A stretch of 64,000 bases of DNA. Origin: an uncultured Rhizobiaceae group bacterium (lineage in GTDB: Bacteria; Pseudomonadota; Alphaproteobacteria; Rhizobiales; Rhizobiaceae). The notes under the pieces are model-generated. The model was not told the DNA's origin, ran no database searches, and worked only from the letters and a program-made list of their open reading frames with translations. Positions within the stretch are counted from its first letter, which is position 1. Every line of letters starts with the position of its first letter. Position numbers and translations under genes: made by a program. Below, one piece after another: positions 44,364 through 53,870 of this stretch. The stretch is from NCBI GenBank assembly GCA_937930845.1, contig CALHBJ010000008.1:1-64000 (forward strand). Direction: 5' to 3'.

Positions 44364-44633
44364 TTATCGGCGGATGCCGAGGCTCGTAATGAGCTTTTTG
44401 TAGCGTTCCTCATCCTTGCTTCTTGTATAGTCGAGAAGCGAACGGCGGGTTGCTACCATCTTCAAAAGTCCACGGCGGGAATGATTATCCTTTTTGTGGC
44501 CTTTGAAGTGTTCTGTAAGATTGTTGATCCGTTCAGTCAAAATCGCAACCTGGACTTCCGGAGAACCGGAATCACCTTCTTTGATTGCATATTCCTTGAT
44601 CAGCTCAGCTTTGCGCTCAGGCGTAATCGACAT
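44364..44633 (-). CDS. rpsO: 30S ribosomal protein S15
   Basis: An 89-residue protein of standard length that binds 16S rRNA in the central domain. The signature [19 protein letters not shown] and the end LGIRR are characteristic. The start is ATG 44633. It lies upstream of pnp as in most bacteria. Confidence 0.98.
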   Translation of the reverse strand: MSITPERKAELIKEYAIKEGDSGSPEVQVAILTERINNLTEHFKGHKKDNHSRRGLLKMVATRRSLLDYTRSKDEERYKKLITSLGIRR

Positions 44634-44777
44634 CGGTATACTCCTTGAAATATCGGGTAAAAAGACGCCCGGGCCGGGATGTCGTCCAGCACGGGCCGTG
44701 GGTGTCCTTCAACAGGACTGGCGCGATATAGGGCGGAACAGAAAAAAGAGCAAGTGTAATGTGGAAACGCGCGCGCC

Positions 44778-45590
44778 TTAGCGTCGATTGCGCGCTACCC
44801 AGCTTTGCCATTTGCCTTGCGACCCGTTGAAGACATTAATGTCGACCGGTCCCTTGATGCCGGGCACGCTGCCGGTGCCGGTATATTGCCAAAACACCCA
44901 GGGACGAGACTTATAGATGAAACGGGGCTCTGCCTTCACCGAACGCAACCAATATTGATAGCCGGGCAATTCGCCCCGGCTGAGATTGTCTGCATAAAAG
45001 TCGACGGTGGTGTAGATGATTGGCTTTTGTCCGTAATGGCGCTCAACGATGGTGAGCCATTTTTGCAGATCGGCGACCACTTTTGCTGCCGGTGGGCGGG
45101 TTTTGCAGGTGGGGGAAGTTGGGTTCCATTCCACATCCAGCACAGGTGGAAGCGACGCCTGGGATTTGGGAACCGCATTGATGTAATTCTTTGCCTGATT
45201 TTCCGGGCCCGCGCAGAAATAGTAAAAATGATAGGCCGAGCGTTGTATCCGCGACTTGCCCGCCTGGGACCACCATTTGGCAAAGGACGGATCGCGATCA
45301 TCCTGACCTTCCGTTGCTTTGATGAATGCAAACCGGATTCCCGCGCGTTCAGCTTTCGCCCAGTCAATCGCCGGATTGTAACGGGAAATATCGATGCCAT
45401 GAATGGCGAAGGTCTTGGGCTGCTTGCCCTTAATGGGAACGGGATCGTGGTCGCCATATTTCAGGCCCTTTGTCGCGTTCACCGGAAGCGCTGCTTCAAG
45501 GGAGAATTCCTGCTGGGTGCAAGCACCCATGCCCATGGCGATCGACAAAACCAACAGAATTTGTGCGGTGTTCATGAACCGTCCCACCAT
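44778..45590 (-). CDS. Glycoside hydrolase family 25 muramidase, predicted lipoprotein
   Basis: A protein of about 270 residues. The N-terminus looks like a lipoprotein signal with MGAC as possible lipobox. The GH25 domain starts at HGIDISRYNPAIDW and includes the catalytic-site set DVEWN and FIKATEG. It would hydrolyse N-acetylmuramyl bonds in peptidoglycan, in the periplasm. ATG 45590 gives a basic signal peptide start; ATG 45575 is possible. A cell-wall remodelling role is inferred; it is not near the prophage. Confidence 0.87.
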   Translation of the reverse strand: MVGRFMNTAQILLVLSIAMGMGACTQQEFSLEAALPVNATKGLKYGDHDPVPIKGKQPKTFAIHGIDISRYNPAIDWAKAERAGIRFAFIKATEGQDDRDPSFAKWWSQAGKSRIQRSAYHFYYFCAGPENQAKNYINAVPKSQASLPPVLDVEWNPTSPTCKTRPPAAKVVADLQKWLTIVERHYGQKPIIYTTVDFYADNLSRGELPGYQYWLRSVKAEPRFIYKSRPWVFWQYTGTGSVPGIKGPVDINVFNGSQGKWQSWVARNRR

Positions 45591-45730
45591 GAATGCAACA
45601 CTGCCCCAGTATGTTGCCTCAGATGTCCTCATTATGATTGCGTGGCGTATGCCCTATTCCTTGGGCATTTATGGTTAACGCCGTGTTAATATTTAAACAA
45701 TGGAGAGAAATTGCCCCCCCAAGCAAGCGC

Positions 45731-46495
45731 TTAAACGGGAGGCAATCCAACGGCTGTGCGCGCGTTCTGGGTTTTCAGTGAAAAATCCGTTCCCAACCAG
45801 TCATTGGCACCTTCGCCGCACAGATATTCAATGGATTTCGCCACCCAGTCGGCGGGAATGTGAACTTCCGGATCGAGTTGGCTTACCGGATTGATGCCCG
45901 AAGCCTTGATCGCGACCTGCATTTGGGTTGCCACGGTTCCCGGCGACAATCCAACACAACGGATGCCGTTTTCCGCCTCTTCCTTGTGAATGCATTTGGT
46001 TAGCGACAGAACTGCTGCCTTGGTGGCGCAATAATGGCTCCAGCCTTCCAGCGCCCCGGTGGCGGCACCTGAGGATATGTTGATGATCGTCCCCCCAGTG
46101 CGGGACTTCATGATCGGGATGGCGCATCGCACGCCATAGTAGACGCCCTTCAAATTCACATCCACCACATGGCCCCAGGCTTCCTGATCGGACTCCTCCA
46201 TACGGGAAATCGGGTCAATCAGGCCCGCATTGTTGACCAGAACATCCAGCCCGCCAAAGGCAGATACACAAAGCTGCGTTGCTGCCTCCACATCGGCAAA
46301 CCGGGCCACGTCTCCCGCGAAATATTCAGCCTTGCCGCCACTTTTCACAATTTCGGCTGTAATGGTTTCCAGCTTGTCCCGGGAACGGGCCATCAACACA
46401 ACACGGGCCCCTTTCGACGCCATATGGCGGGCAGCAGCCGCGCCAATTCCCGCCGACGCTCCTGTGATCAGGACAGATTTATTATTTATACTCAT
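45731..46495 (-). CDS. Short-chain dehydrogenase/reductase
   Basis: A 254-residue classical SDR with the cofactor motif [12 protein letters not shown], and the catalytic Ser and YCATK. The start at 46495 is the ATG after an in-frame TTG. It lies 63 bases downstream of the thiolase gene on the same strand, so it might be co-transcribed and act on a beta-hydroxyacyl substrate, but the sequence itself does not single out acetoacetyl-CoA reductase. Substrate unknown. Confidence 0.88.
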   Translation of the reverse strand: MSINNKSVLITGASAGIGAAAARHMASKGARVVLMARSRDKLETITAEIVKSGGKAEYFAGDVARFADVEAATQLCVSAFGGLDVLVNNAGLIDPISRMEESDQEAWGHVVDVNLKGVYYGVRCAIPIMKSRTGGTIINISSGAATGALEGWSHYCATKAAVLSLTKCIHKEEAENGIRCVGLSPGTVATQMQVAIKASGINPVSQLDPEVHIPADWVAKSIEYLCGEGANDWLGTDFSLKTQNARTAVGLPPV

Positions 46496-46558
46496 GGGCA
46501 AAATCTCACAAAGACTTGGGGGCGGGACTCATTTATTTGAGGGAAATGTTGTTTCGCG

Positions 46559-47758
46559 TCAGTGCATGCCTTCAACACACAGCGCAACGCCCATACCACC
46601 GCCAATGCAGAGCGTGGCCAATCCCTTGGCCGACTTGCGACGCTGCATCTCGTGCAACAGGGTGGTCAGGACACGCGCGCCCGATGCCCCAATGGGATGG
46701 CCGATGGCGATGGCACCGCCATTGACATTGACCTTGTCGCTGTCCCACCCCATTTCCTGATTGACCGCGCAAGCCTGTGCCGCAAAAGCTTCATTGGCCT
46801 CAATGAGATCCAAATCGGACGCTTTCCACCCGGCGCGCTCAAGGGCACGGCGTGATGCCGGGATCGGGCCGGTTCCCATCAATTCAGGTGCCACGCCTGC
46901 GGTGGCGCGGGACGCGATACGGGCCAAGGGGGTGATGCCGCGGCGCTCGGCTTCGCTCTCCCGCATCAGCACCAAAGCCGCTGCACCATCATTGATGCCC
47001 GATGCATTTGCGGCGGTCACCGTGCCTTCCTTTTGAAAAGCCGGACGCAATTTTGCTATTCCCTCTAACGTGGCCCCGTTGCGGATGTATTCGTCCATAT
47101 CGACGATGGTATTGCCCTTGCGGGACGAAATTGTCACGGGCACGATTTCATCGGCAAAGCGACCCGCTTTTTGCGCGGCTTCCGCCTTGTTTTGAGACGC
47201 GACTGCAAATGCATCTTGTGTGTCGCGGCTAATCTGGAAGGTACGGGCAACATTTTCTGCGGTCGTGCCCATGTGATAATCGTGAAAAGCGTCCCACAGG
47301 CCATCGCGGATCATGGTATCAATCATTGCAAAATCGCCCATGCGCTTTCCATCGCGCAGGTGTTGGCAATGGGGGGACAGGGACATGCTTTCCTGGCCGC
47401 CGGCCACCACGATGTTACAATCGCCCCCTTCGATTTGCTGCATACCCAGTGCCACGGCCCGCAGGCCCGACCCGCAAACCTGATTAACACCCCAAGCCGA
47501 CGCTTCCTTTGGGATGCCAGCCGCCATTGCAGCCTGTCGTGCCGGGTTCTGCCCCTGGCCTGCGGTCAGCACCTGACCCAAGATGACCTCATCGACTTCG
47601 CCAGCATCCACACCTGCGCTTTCAAGGGCTGCTGTGATGGCGCTGCGCCCAAGTTCGTGGGCGGCAACACCGGCCAGTGCCCCGTTGAAAGAACCAACCG
47701 GTGTGCGGCGGGCGGCGGCGATGACAATAGAGGAGGAGGAGGAAGACGGGGATGACAT
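46559..47758 (-). CDS. Acetyl-CoA acetyltransferase (biosynthetic-type thiolase)
   Basis: A 399-residue thiolase. The nucleophile Cys is in the NQVCGSG segment; the second catalytic part has GHPIG and the final Cys region [11 protein letters not shown]. It condenses or splits acetoacetyl-CoA in the cytoplasm. The N-terminus has an odd run of serines after the start Met. The start at 47758 is selected for family length; upstream in-frame codons would add about 56 residues. PhaA/AtoB role is likely, but no phaB/phaC is alongside. Confidence 0.92.
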   Translation of the reverse strand: MSSPSSSSSSIVIAAARRTPVGSFNGALAGVAAHELGRSAITAALESAGVDAGEVDEVILGQVLTAGQGQNPARQAAMAAGIPKEASAWGVNQVCGSGLRAVALGMQQIEGGDCNIVVAGGQESMSLSPHCQHLRDGKRMGDFAMIDTMIRDGLWDAFHDYHMGTTAENVARTFQISRDTQDAFAVASQNKAEAAQKAGRFADEIVPVTISSRKGNTIVDMDEYIRNGATLEGIAKLRPAFQKEGTVTAANASGINDGAAALVLMRESEAERRGITPLARIASRATAGVAPELMGTGPIPASRRALERAGWKASDLDLIEANEAFAAQACAVNQEMGWDSDKVNVNGGAIAIGHPIGASGARVLTTLLHEMQRRKSAKGLATLCIGGGMGVALCVEGMH

Positions 47759-48035
47759 GAATGGGTTCTCCAAATGGGCGAAGCAGATACGGGTCAAAAT
47801 CCGCACAAGCCGATATGATCTTTGACAGAATAGGCGGCCGCGCGGGCCCTTATACAAACTTATCCATGATTTGTGTGCAAAAACGCACTTGTTATCACTC
47901 TCGCTTGGTCTATCGTTTTTTGGCACTGCGGAATATAGAGTGGCGCTTTCCCGTAATGCGTACCGGCTGGAAACGAAGGGGCTCGCAGGACATTGACGAT
48001 TTTCGCCCCGCTTACTCGGGCAATAGGTAAATAAC

Positions 48036-50819
48036 GTGTCTGAATCCGAGGATTATACCGAGGCAAACAGACCTCTTGATCGCAATTTGCTGCGCTATGT
48101 CTGGCGACATACGCGCAGTGAGCAAATGTGGATCATGTTTGTTATTCTCGCTTCAATGCCGACCTATTTCATGGTGCTCGACCTGCCCGTGCGCATCATC
48201 AACCAGCCCATACAGGGTGTGGGGTTTGATCAGGTGGGGGCGACGGCCAAATTTCTGGATTTTTCGATTTCGCTGCCTGATTTTCTGGGTGGACAAACCT
48301 ATGTTCTGTTTGAAGGGTTTGAACTGGAACGCTGGCCCTACCTGCTGGCGCTGAGCTTCCTGTTCCTGTCGCTTGTATGTGTCAACGGCCTCTTTAAATT
48401 TTACATCAACACATACAAAGGCCGCCTTGGGGAACGTATGCTGCGGCGCATGCGCTACCAGTTGACCGACCGGGTGTTGAGATTTCCCATCAGCCACTTC
48501 AAGCGGGTTAAGGGCTCTGAAGTTGCCTCCATGGTGAAAGACGAAATTGAACCGTTTGGCGAATTTATCGGCGATGCCTTTGTGCAGCCTGTCTATTTGG
48601 GCGGCCAGGCATTGGTCGCGTTTGTTTTTATTTTAAATCAGAGCCTGTGGCTGGGCATGATTGCGGTGGCGATCATTGCCGTACAAATGACCCTGATCCC
48701 CTATCTGCGCCGCCGCGTTCTCGTCCTTGGTCGCATGCGCCAGCTTACCGCGCGGCTGTTGTCCGGCCGCATTGGTGAGATCGTGGACAGCATCACGTCC
48801 ATCCACGTGAATGACACATCCAACTTTGAACGTGCTGAGCTTTCCAGCCGCCTGAGCAAAATCTTTTTCATTCGCTACGAATTGTATCAGCGCAAATTCT
48901 TCATCAAGTTTTTGAACAATTTCCTCGCCCAGTTGACACCGTTTCTGTTCTACGTGGTGGGTGGGTATTTCGCCATTCGCGGCACGTTGAATGTGGGGCA
49001 ATTGATTGGCGTGATCAACGCCTACAAAGATTTACCCTCGCCGATCAACGGGTTGATCATGTGGGATCAAAAGCGCACCGACATCAATATCAAATACGCC
49101 CAGATTGTGGAGCAGTTCAACGTCAAAGATGTGGCGGACGCCCAGGTTCAGGCCGTTAACATGGAGAAGATTGCCCCGCTAGAAGGGTCGATCCAGGTCA
49201 ACAATCTGGTTGTGACCGACGATACCGGCTCGATATTGGTGCAGGATGCCGATTTTGATCTGCCTATCAACGGCATCACCTGTGCGATCGGTTCACTGGG
49301 TTCCGGGGCGGGGGCCACGGCGGATGCGATCGCCGGGCTGCTGAAACCAAGTTCTGGCCGGTTGACACTCAATGGCGATCCGCTCAACGACCTGCCCCAG
49401 TCTGTGCGGGGGCGGCGGTTTGCCTATGCGGGCAGCGATGCCTATCTGCCCCAGGGCACCTTGCTGGATTCCCTGCTCTATGTGAACAAGCACGTGCCGC
49501 TGCGGCCGCGCGATGATGCCAACCTTGACGAACCGTTGCACCCGCGCACGGAGCTGGAAGCCATGGCAGCCGGCAATACGCTGCTGGATTATTATGCAGA
49601 CTGGATCGACTACGATGCCATGGGCATTTCCGGCCCCGAGGAAGTATTTGGAAAAGTACGTGACGTGCTGCAATTGGTGGAAATGGACAGCACCGTCTAC
49701 GACCTGGCCCTGCGTCAGATGCTCAGCCCCACAGATTATGGTGGGCTGTGCGACAAGCTGATCGAAATTCGCAAGGAATTGCGCACGCGCATTGAAGGGT
49801 CACCGCTTGGCGAATTGGTCGAGGTCTGGGACTGGGAAGAGTTTAACGAACACGCAACGATCGCTGAAAACCTGCTGTTCGGCACCGCCACGACCGACGA
49901 AGACGTGGACGCCCAACAGCTCGTTGAAAACGAATATATGCGCAAGGTTCTGGCGGAAGAAAAACTGGATGTGACGCTGTTTGAAATGGGCATGGAACTG
50001 GCTGAAACTGCCATCGAACTGTTCGCCGACCTGTCCCCCGACAACCCGTTCTTCGAACAGTTGAATTTCATGACACCGGAGCAATTGGAAGCTTATCCGC
50101 CCATTTTGGCGCGGGCGAAAGAATCCGGCTTTGACAATGTCAACGAACACGACCGGCGCATGCTGATGCTGTTGCCGTTCGGCTATATCGAAAAGCGCAA
50201 CAGGCTGCGTCTGCTTGATGAGTCAATCCAGAAACGGGTTCTTGCGGCACGCAAGAAGTTCCACGCCAACCTGCCCGACGATATGCAGGAACAAATAAGC
50301 ACTTATGAACTGAACACCTATAACCCTTACAACTCGGTGCAGGACAATGTTCTGTTTGGCCGTGTGGCCTATGGCGTTTCCAATGCCGCTGACCAGGTTC
50401 GTGACCTGATCAAGGAATTTCTGGCTGAAAAAGGCATGGATGACGATATATTCCAGATCGGCCTAGAGTTTGATATTGGCACCGGCGGAAAACGCTTGTC
50501 GGAGGCCCTTCGCCAACGCATCGTGTTAGCACGTGCCATGTTGAAGGGCGCAGACCTGGTTGTCATAAACCGGGGTCTGAACGCCCTGGATGCCCGGGCG
50601 CAGGAACGCCTTGTTCTGCGTGTTTTGGAACGTGCACGCGCAAGCTCGGAAGCTGGACGCAACGAAAGACCTTTTGGACTGTTTTGGATTTTGGCGACGC
50701 CAAATTCAGCAAAAGCTTTTGACCGGGTTCTCGTCTTTGGCAAGCAAAGACTGGTCGACAGCGGAACACCAAATGAACTGATGACACGCAATGAATATTA
50801 TCAACAAACGGTGGCATAA
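48036..50819 (+). CDS. ABC-exporter-like protein with a degenerate, insertion-split ATPase domain
   Basis: A 927-residue protein with a GTG start. Residues about 20-345 are an ABC exporter transmembrane domain with six hydrophobic segments. The nucleotide-binding domain starts near 384, but its Walker A (419-428, GSLGSGAGAT) has Ala425 in place of the essential Lys. The Q-loop area is followed by a charged helical insertion of about 330 residues containing repeated NLLFG-like pieces. The signature reads LSEAL (821-825) and the Walker B/Glu pair is Asn845-Arg846, not Asp-Glu. It therefore probably does not hydrolyse ATP. It heads the cyclic-nucleotide block. Confidence 0.8.
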   Translation: MSESEDYTEANRPLDRNLLRYVWRHTRSEQMWIMFVILASMPTYFMVLDLPVRIINQPIQGVGFDQVGATAKFLDFSISLPDFLGGQTYVLFEGFELERWPYLLALSFLFLSLVCVNGLFKFYINTYKGRLGERMLRRMRYQLTDRVLRFPISHFKRVKGSEVASMVKDEIEPFGEFIGDAFVQPVYLGGQALVAFVFILNQSLWLGMIAVAIIAVQMTLIPYLRRRVLVLGRMRQLTARLLSGRIGEIVDSITSIHVNDTSNFERAELSSRLSKIFFIRYELYQRKFFIKFLNNFLAQLTPFLFYVVGGYFAIRGTLNVGQLIGVINAYKDLPSPINGLIMWDQKRTDINIKYAQIVEQFNVKDVADAQVQAVNMEKIAPLEGSIQVNNLVVTDDTGSILVQDADFDLPINGITCAIGSLGSGAGATADAIAGLLKPSSGRLTLNGDPLNDLPQSVRGRRFAYAGSDAYLPQGTLLDSLLYVNKHVPLRPRDDANLDEPLHPRTELEAMAAGNTLLDYYADWIDYDAMGISGPEEVFGKVRDVLQLVEMDSTVYDLALRQMLSPTDYGGLCDKLIEIRKELRTRIEGSPLGELVEVWDWEEFNEHATIAENLLFGTATTDEDVDAQQLVENEYMRKVLAEEKLDVTLFEMGMELAETAIELFADLSPDNPFFEQLNFMTPEQLEAYPPILARAKESGFDNVNEHDRRMLMLLPFGYIEKRNRLRLLDESIQKRVLAARKKFHANLPDDMQEQISTYELNTYNPYNSVQDNVLFGRVAYGVSNAADQVRDLIKEFLAEKGMDDDIFQIGLEFDIGTGGKRLSEALRQRIVLARAMLKGADLVVINRGLNALDARAQERLVLRVLERARASSEAGRNERPFGLFWILATPNSAKAFDRVLVFGKQRLVDSGTPNELMTRNEYYQQTVA

Positions 50820-50903
50820 GAGAATGGCCATCGCAAACCACAGACTGACTGCCAGGCGGCAACTGTATCGCGCCGCATTGGCTAGGGGTGAGGAGCACGC
50901 GAT

Positions 50904-51386
50904 ATGAATAAACTGAATGAAGAGGTCGACCTTCTTCGGTCGATACCCATGTTGTCCAATTTGCCGAGCAACAAGTTAAAGCTGCTGGCATTCGCATCTG
51001 ACCGGGTTGAATATTCAGCCGGCGATGTATTGTTCAATCAGGGTGACGAAGCTGATGCGGCTTATATCGTCATCAGCGGAAATGCGGATGTTCTGGTGTC
51101 CAGCGGTGCGGACGCGCCGTTTAGCAAAGTCGCAGAACTTGGCCCCAATTCCTTCGTCGGTGATATGGCCATTTTATGCGATATTCCCCGCACAGCCAGC
51201 GTTAAGGCCAGTGAACCGCTGGATACGCTGCGCATTCGCAAGGACCATTTGCTGGACCTGATGAAAGAGAGCCCGACTTTGGCCCTCGCCATTTTGCGCG
51301 AGCTGGTGCAGCGCCTTGCGAAAACAACCCACGACCTGTCCGAAGCCCGCGAGGAAATCGCGGACCTCAAAGCATCGAACCAGTAG
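50904..51386 (+). CDS. Stand-alone cyclic nucleotide-binding protein
   Basis: A 160-residue protein consisting almost entirely of a cNMP-binding domain. The phosphate-binding cassette FVGDMAILCDIPRTASV is at 84-100, including the phosphate-contacting Arg96. A helical C-terminal region with a heptad pattern follows (about 125-158). There is no HTH, so it cannot act as a Crp-like activator by itself. It lies between the ABC-like gene and the metallo-hydrolase and is likely to read the cyclase products encoded downstream. AGGAG precedes the ATG. Confidence 0.88.
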   Translation: MNKLNEEVDLLRSIPMLSNLPSNKLKLLAFASDRVEYSAGDVLFNQGDEADAAYIVISGNADVLVSSGADAPFSKVAELGPNSFVGDMAILCDIPRTASVKASEPLDTLRIRKDHLLDLMKESPTLALAILRELVQRLAKTTHDLSEAREEIADLKASNQ

Positions 51387-51475
51387 ATCGGATCATCTGA
51401 AGTGACGATTGATAAATACACCATGCGCAACTGGCCTGACCTGTTTTCACCAAACCGGTTCGCAGGAGCGGTCCA

Positions 51476-52345
51476 TTGAGCAGCGGCACGAAGAAAGAAT
51501 TGTTCAAGGTGCGCTTCTGGGGTGCCCGCGGGACGATGGCCTCAATGGCACCCAATACACCGCGCTATGGCGGCAATACAGCCTGTGTTGAAGTGAATTG
51601 CGGTTCGGAGACATTGATACTTGATGCCGGTTCGGGCCTGCGTTTGCTGGGTGATGAAATCATGAAACGGGTCAAGCGTTCCGATGCTGCGGGAGAGAAG
51701 CGCAAGCGGCTCAATCTGCTGTTCACCCATTGTCATTATGACCACATATCCGGCCTGCCGTTTTTCGCACCATTCTTTGATCCCAAAGCCCGGATCGATA
51801 TCTGGTCGGGCCATCTGGAAGGCCCGGACAAAACCGAGCGTATGGTGCTCAACTATATGCGCCCACCGTTTTTCCCCGTGGGGCCGGAAGTTTTTTCTGC
51901 CAAATTGCGGTATCGCGATTTCGAGCCACGCGATGTTCTGCGCCCCTGTCCTGGGGTCAAAGTATCAACCATGAGCCTTGACCATCACGACAATTGTGTT
52001 GGCTTCAGGATCGATTTCGCCGGTCGCAGCGTTTGTTACATCACCGATACAACCCACAACCCGGAGGCCATTGACGAGCGGATTGTAGAATTCGTGCGTG
52101 GCACGGATCTGATGATTTATGATGGCACCTATTCCGATGCCGAATTCCCGCAATTCTGGAACTTTGGGCATTCGACCTGGGAAGAGGGAATGCGCATTTC
52201 CCAGGCAGCAGATGTTAAGCGGTACTGCATATTCCACCACCGACCCAGCCGCAGTGACGCGGCGCTGGACCGGATTGCGGCCCAGTGCAAAGCCAAGTTC
52301 CGCCGCTCCTATGTTGCCTATGAAGGGCTGCAGTTGAAGCTGTAA
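51476..52345 (+). CDS. Metallo-beta-lactamase-fold hydrolase
   Basis: A 289-residue MBL-fold protein with the metal site His85-x-His87-x-Asp89-His90 (THCHYDH), a conserved early YGGNTACVEV and later His and Asp positions (DTTHNPEA, YDGTYSD, NFGHSTW). The layout is that of the group including phosphodiesterases and tRNase Z. TTG start at 51476 with AGGAG eight bases upstream. Placed between cNMP-binding and cyclase genes, a cyclic-nucleotide phosphodiesterase role is attractive but inferred only. Confidence 0.82.
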   Translation: MSSGTKKELFKVRFWGARGTMASMAPNTPRYGGNTACVEVNCGSETLILDAGSGLRLLGDEIMKRVKRSDAAGEKRKRLNLLFTHCHYDHISGLPFFAPFFDPKARIDIWSGHLEGPDKTERMVLNYMRPPFFPVGPEVFSAKLRYRDFEPRDVLRPCPGVKVSTMSLDHHDNCVGFRIDFAGRSVCYITDTTHNPEAIDERIVEFVRGTDLMIYDGTYSDAEFPQFWNFGHSTWEEGMRISQAADVKRYCIFHHRPSRSDAALDRIAAQCKAKFRRSYVAYEGLQLKL

Positions 52346-52475
52346 TCACGATTTTTCACGATGTTGAATGGAACTTGAAACAACATTATCCGGCCAAAAT
52401 TCTGGCCAGATAATCGGGGCAAAGGGTGCAGGTGCAATCTGCCCATAAATTTAAACCCGGGAATGACCCTAACAC

Positions 52476-53870
52476 ATGGCCACGAGAAAACGATTTGACC
52501 CACAAGATAACGCAGGTGCTTTTAGCGTTCAGCGTATTTTGACGGGTCTTTGGCCTAGTCCTGCACGGGCAACCCTGCCCGCACAGGTTGCTGCATCGAT
52601 TGAAAAAAATGACGATCTAAGCGAAGTGCTGGTGCGCCTGATCCAGTTTACGGTCTTTGCGCTTTGGGGACTGTTTTATCTGGCGGCACCGAAACCCAAT
52701 CCGGATACGGTTTCCCAGGTTCCCTGGGTTATCTCGTTCTATCTGTGCTTCACACTGGCAACCCTGCTGGTTGCCGTTTTCCGCCGACTGCCCCGCCCCA
52801 TTATTTATGCGTCGATCCTGATTGATATGGCGATGTTGACCTATCTGATCTGGAGCTTTCACATCCAATATGATCAACCCGCATCGTTTTCGCTCAAAGT
52901 GGTGGAAGTGGCCAATTACTTTGTTCTCATTGGCCTTCGGGTTCTGCGTTTTGAAGCCCGCTTTGTGGTGGCTGCCGGATTGACGGCGGCAAGTTGCTGG
53001 GGATTATTGGTGTATTACACCGTGGCCCACGATCCGGTCGATCCCATGATCACCAGGGATTATGTTACCTATTTAACGTCCAATTCGGTGCTGATCGGCG
53101 CTGAGGTGAGCAAGATCATCTCCATGTTGATGTTCACGGCTATTTTGGCCATTGCCGTGCGGCGGGCACATACATTTTTGGTAACCTCTGTTGCCGAGGG
53201 CAGCGCAGCACAAAGCCTGTCGCGTTTTATGGCGGAGACGGTCGCCGAACAAATTCGGGACGCGGACCATCAAATTCAGGCAGGCGAAGGGATGCGGCGC
53301 GATGTGGCCATCCTGAATGTGGATATTCGCGACTTCACAACCCTGGCTGCCCAAATGCAGCCCGACGAAGCCATGAGCCTGCTTTCAGATTATCAGCACC
53401 AGGTCGTGCCCATTATCCACAAACACAATGGGGTGGTGGACAAGTTCATGGGTGATGGCATTCTCGCCACCTTTGGGGCGGCCCGGCATGATCCAAACTA
53501 TTGCGCCAATACTCTTAAATGCATGGACGAAATATTGGCCTCCAAGGAGAGCTGGACCGGGCCTGCATCACACGTTGTCACCAATCTGGCAGCGGTGGAA
53601 GGGCCGGTGATTTACGGTGCCGTGGGAGATGGTGACCGGTTGGAATTTACCGTCATTGGGTCTCATGTGAACATTGCCGCAAAACTTGAGAAGCTCAACA
53701 AGAAGCTGGGTACAACAGCATTGAGTGGCCGCAAGCTTTACGACAAAGCGATACAGCAAGGGTATCAACCCAAACGCGATTATCGGTCCATCGAATTCGC
53801 GCTGAGTGACAAGCCCAAATCAGAGGCCCAGTTCCAGGCAGTGGTCGTGGCCGAGGGGGCGTCATCATGA
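52476..53870 (+). CDS. Membrane class III adenylate/guanylate cyclase
   Basis: A 464-residue protein with an N-terminal cytoplasmic stretch (1-52), six hydrophobic segments (about 53-228) and a class III cyclase domain (about 275-425). Both metal Asp residues are present, Asp283 in NVDIRDFT and Asp327 in FMGDG. The six-helix anchor lacks the set of histidines seen in its downstream neighbour. It probably makes cAMP or cGMP as a homodimer, or pairs with the neighbour. ATGA overlap couples it to the next gene. Confidence 0.9.
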   Translation: MATRKRFDPQDNAGAFSVQRILTGLWPSPARATLPAQVAASIEKNDDLSEVLVRLIQFTVFALWGLFYLAAPKPNPDTVSQVPWVISFYLCFTLATLLVAVFRRLPRPIIYASILIDMAMLTYLIWSFHIQYDQPASFSLKVVEVANYFVLIGLRVLRFEARFVVAAGLTAASCWGLLVYYTVAHDPVDPMITRDYVTYLTSNSVLIGAEVSKIISMLMFTAILAIAVRRAHTFLVTSVAEGSAAQSLSRFMAETVAEQIRDADHQIQAGEGMRRDVAILNVDIRDFTTLAAQMQPDEAMSLLSDYQHQVVPIIHKHNGVVDKFMGDGILATFGAARHDPNYCANTLKCMDEILASKESWTGPASHVVTNLAAVEGPVIYGAVGDGDRLEFTVIGSHVNIAAKLEKLNKKLGTTALSGRKLYDKAIQQGYQPKRDYRSIEFALSDKPKSEAQFQAVVVAEGASS

